Below, piece after piece: positions 14,244 to 15,199 of a stretch of 15,199 nucleotides of DNA. The DNA is from JBOHSA01 sp050732995 (lineage in GTDB: Bacteria; Gemmatimonadota; Gemmatimonadetes; Gemmatimonadales; GWC2-71-9). The notes under the pieces were generated by a model. The model was not told the DNA's origin. It saw only the letters and a program-made list of their open reading frames with translations, and searched no databases. Within the stretch, counting starts at the first letter, position 1, and each line of letters begins with the position of its first letter. The stretch spans positions 1 to 15,199 of the forward strand of contig JBOHSA010000050.1 of the NCBI GenBank assembly GCA_050732995.1. The letters run 5' to 3'. Both the position numbers and the translations under genes were made by a program.

Positions 14244-14653
14244 CAGCGCGGCCCGTCGCTCGCGGGCAACGCGATGCCCAGGAGGACCGAGAGTTTTTTT
14301 GGGACCTCGACCAAGGCCTCGGCGCGCTCGGCACGGGCCTGGAGGCGCCGCATCTCCCGCTCGAGCGCCGCGATCCGCTGGTCCCGCAGGTCGGGCCGCT
14401 GCGGCTGGGGACCCCGGCGCTTGGGTGCCAGGGCCGCCCGCTCACCCCGCTTCTGCGCCGCGCGCCACGCAGCCAGGTGCGAGGAGTACAACCCTTCCCG
14501 GCGCAGCAGCGCGCCCAGCGCGCCCGGCTGCTTGCACGCCTCCGCTTCCCGCAGAATCCGGCGCTTGTACTCGGCCGTGAACCGACGACGCTGTGCCTGC
14601 GCCACGACCTCACCCTCCCGCTCGGCAGGAAGGACTCCCGTCACCACGGTCAT
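14243..14653 (-). CDS. IS3-family transposase OrfA (DNA-binding)
   Basis: A 136-residue protein from ATG 14653, which has GGGAGAG about 7 nt upstream. An HTH_Tnp_1 type helix-turn-helix is visible at about residues 20-70 ('RRRFTAEYKRRILREAEACK', 'ALGALLRREGLYSSHLAAWR'). A leucine-zipper-like helix follows at about 88-118 ('DQRIAALEREMRRLQARAER', 'AEALVEVPKKL'), which in IS3 elements mediates multimerisation. The A7 slippery run sits at codons 118-120, near the C-terminus, so most of OrfA is kept in the OrfAB fusion. Its stop TGA shares one base with the orfB ATG. A longer start at 14707 was rejected because it lies at the element's terminal repeat. Confidence 0.88.
   Translation of the reverse strand: MTVVTGVLPAEREGEVVAQAQRRRFTAEYKRRILREAEACKQPGALGALLRREGLYSSHLAAWRAAQKRGERAALAPKRRGPQPQRPDLRDQRIAALEREMRRLQARAERAEALVEVPKKLSVLLGIALPASDGPR
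14294..14300 (-). promoter_or_regulatory. Programmed -1 frameshift slippery site of the IS
   Basis: Seven consecutive A on the transcribed sense strand, in the phase CCA AAA AAA C, make the heptamer A AAA AAA. Slipping back one base joins orfA codon 120 to the orfB frame, which is open from this exact point. The predicted OrfAB fusion is 120 + 17 + 369 = 506 residues, the normal way IS3 elements make their transposase. Confidence 0.75.
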
Positions 14654-14697
14654 GATCGACCTCTCCCTCGCCCTCGACACTAAACTATGGGATGGTC

Positions 14698-14706
14698 GGT
14701 GTCTCA
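14698..14706 (-). repeat. Terminal inverted repeat of the IS (orfA side)
   Basis: GGTGTCTCA on the plus strand, the complement of TGAGACACC at the other end of the element. Confidence 0.75.
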
Positions 14707-15002
14707 ACTACGTTGGCAGAGAGGGGTACACGGCGCACCAGTTCCTGGGCGAGCTCCGCTGGCTGGGGATCCGGCCGACCCCAAGCTACGTGGGCGAGCC
14801 CGAGTGCAACGGGATCATGGAGCGCTGGATCCGGACGCTGAAAGAGGAATGTCTCTACCTGCACGACTTCACGACGCTCGAGGAGGCCCGGCAGGTGATC
14901 GCCGAGTTCATCGAGCGGTACAATCGGGAGTGGCTGCTCGAGCGCCACGGCCATCGGACTCCGGTCGAGGTCCGCACGAGCCTCACGCGGCAAGCGGCGT
15001 GA
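14707..15002 (+). pseudogene. 3' fragment of a second IS3-type transposase
   Basis: On the plus strand, opposite to the intact IS. From about 14726 the frame matches the C-terminal part of an integrase core: 'YTAHQFLGELRWLGIRPTPS', 'YVGEPECNGIMERWIRTLKE', 'ECLYLHDFTTLEEARQVIAE', 'FIERYNREWLLERHGHRTPV', ending at TGA 15000-15002. It holds the catalytic-E segment ('NGIMERW') but both upstream aspartates and the whole N-terminal half are missing. The cut falls at the end of the intact IS, so the intact element, or a deletion next to it, removed the 5' part. The sequence is clearly different from the neighbouring OrfB, so it comes from another element. The 3' end of that element may be near 15041 ('...GACCTGTACA'), but its other end is not in the window. 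Not functional. Confidence 0.82.
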
Positions 15003-15074
15003 TTCAGCCACCGACTTGTCTGAGAAACCGGGACCTGTACATCCCACGTCAACAAACCTACGATTCCTTTAGAA

Positions 15075-15107
15075 GGCCGCGCCGCCAGCTTCAAGCGCTT
15101 GTTAGGC
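15075..15107 (+). repeat. Half attC-like sequence
   Basis: The stretch ends in CAAGCGCTTGTTAGGC (15092-15107). GTTAGGC fits the right-hand core of integron attC sites (GTTRRRY), and the preceding CAGCTTCAAGCG is like an attC inner half. A matching left half (RYYYAAC plus its inverted partner) was not found upstream, where the second IS fragment ends. It may be a truncated attC, or one of the dispersed attC-like repeats seen in some environmental genomes. Confidence 0.35.
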
Positions 15108-15118
15108 GGAGGGTCCCC

Positions 15119-15199
15119 ATGATCTGGGTCGGGAGGGAGGGCATGCATTCGTGGAGCGCCGATGCTGGCTTGCGAGCCCGTGCCGCGGAGCGCGCCCCC
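15119..15199 (+). CDS. Possible start of an unknown gene, runs off the right edge
   Basis: An ATG at 15119 is preceded by GGAGGG at about 5 nt and is open to the end of the window (27 codons: M-I-W-V-G-R-E-G-M-H-S-W and so on). It starts 12 nt after the GTTAGGC core, the arrangement of an integron gene cassette. The fragment is too short to recognise any family, and in GC-rich DNA 27 open codons mean little. Confidence 0.25.
   Translation, partial: MIWVGREGMHSWSADAGLRARAAERAP

Larger units (their letters stand above)
13113..14706 (-). mobile_element. IS3-family insertion sequence, about 1594 bp, apparently complete
   Basis: The element is bounded by TGAGACACC at 13113-13121 and its complement GGTGTCTCA at 14698-14706, giving the TG...CA ends of IS3 elements. 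Inside the ends an AGTTTA is kept on both sides with a small offset. It contains orfA and orfB in overlapping frames with a slippery A7 between them. OrfB stops 21 nt from the left end. The flanks (GTT at 13110-13112, ACT at 14707-14709) do not form a direct repeat, so one side has probably been rearranged after insertion. Confidence 0.85.

Noticed and set aside
14067..14706. Plus-strand frame that runs continuously into the second transposase fragment
   Set aside because: Only the part after about 14707 matches a transposase; the rest is the antisense of orfA and the end of the IS.
1..15199. tRNA, rRNA or CRISPR array
   Set aside because: No cloverleaf-like or rRNA-like sequence and no regularly spaced direct repeats were seen by eye.

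Overview
The window is GC-rich, densely packed DNA. Between 1 and 12.9 kb every recognisable gene lies on the minus strand. The gene content suggests a soil or aquatic bacterium of the Gemmatimonadota type, or a similar high-GC Gram-negative phylum. It includes a carboxypeptidase-regulatory/TonB-type outer-membrane protein, LVIVD-repeat and DUF305 lipoproteins, DinB/DUF1569, VOC and NTF2-like small proteins, and many signal peptides or lipoboxes. The phylum assignment is an inference from gene content; no rRNA or marker gene is present.

Reading in the direction of transcription (right to left): (1) 12.9-9.6 kb holds a secreted-protein operon of DUF305 lipoprotein, LVIVD beta-propeller lipoprotein with a 12-glycine run, and an unknown secreted protein. 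(2) 9.5-8.2 kb holds a periplasmic cupin, a small PspB-like membrane/coiled-coil protein and a DinB-like protein. (3) 8.1-3.3 kb is a string of small genes: c-type cytochrome (frameshifted), DUF1569/DinB, small two-helix membrane protein (amber stop), Coq4-like, VOC, second VOC (no normal start codon), membrane protein (N-terminus apparently missing), SnoaL/NTF2-like, DUF1801, and a membrane protein fused to an NTF2-like domain. (4) 3.2-0 kb holds a glycine-zipper exported protein, a TonB-dependent-receptor-like protein and the N-terminal part of an ECF sigma factor that runs off the left edge.

The right end (13.1-15.2 kb) is mobile. It holds a structurally intact IS3-family element of about 1594 bp (orfA/orfB, an A7 slippery site, TGAGACACC ends), without a target duplication. 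It abuts a 3' fragment of a second, oppositely oriented IS3-type transposase. A half attC-like sequence follows, with an ORF starting directly after it, as in an integron cassette.

I found no clearly new multi-gene system. The most notable features are the run of four damaged genes between 5.0 and 8.1 kb, the membrane/lipobox/NTF2 fusion, the well-formed programmed -1 frameshift signal in the IS, and the attC-like edge. The damaged genes could reflect real decay or sequence error; the read data would tell which.
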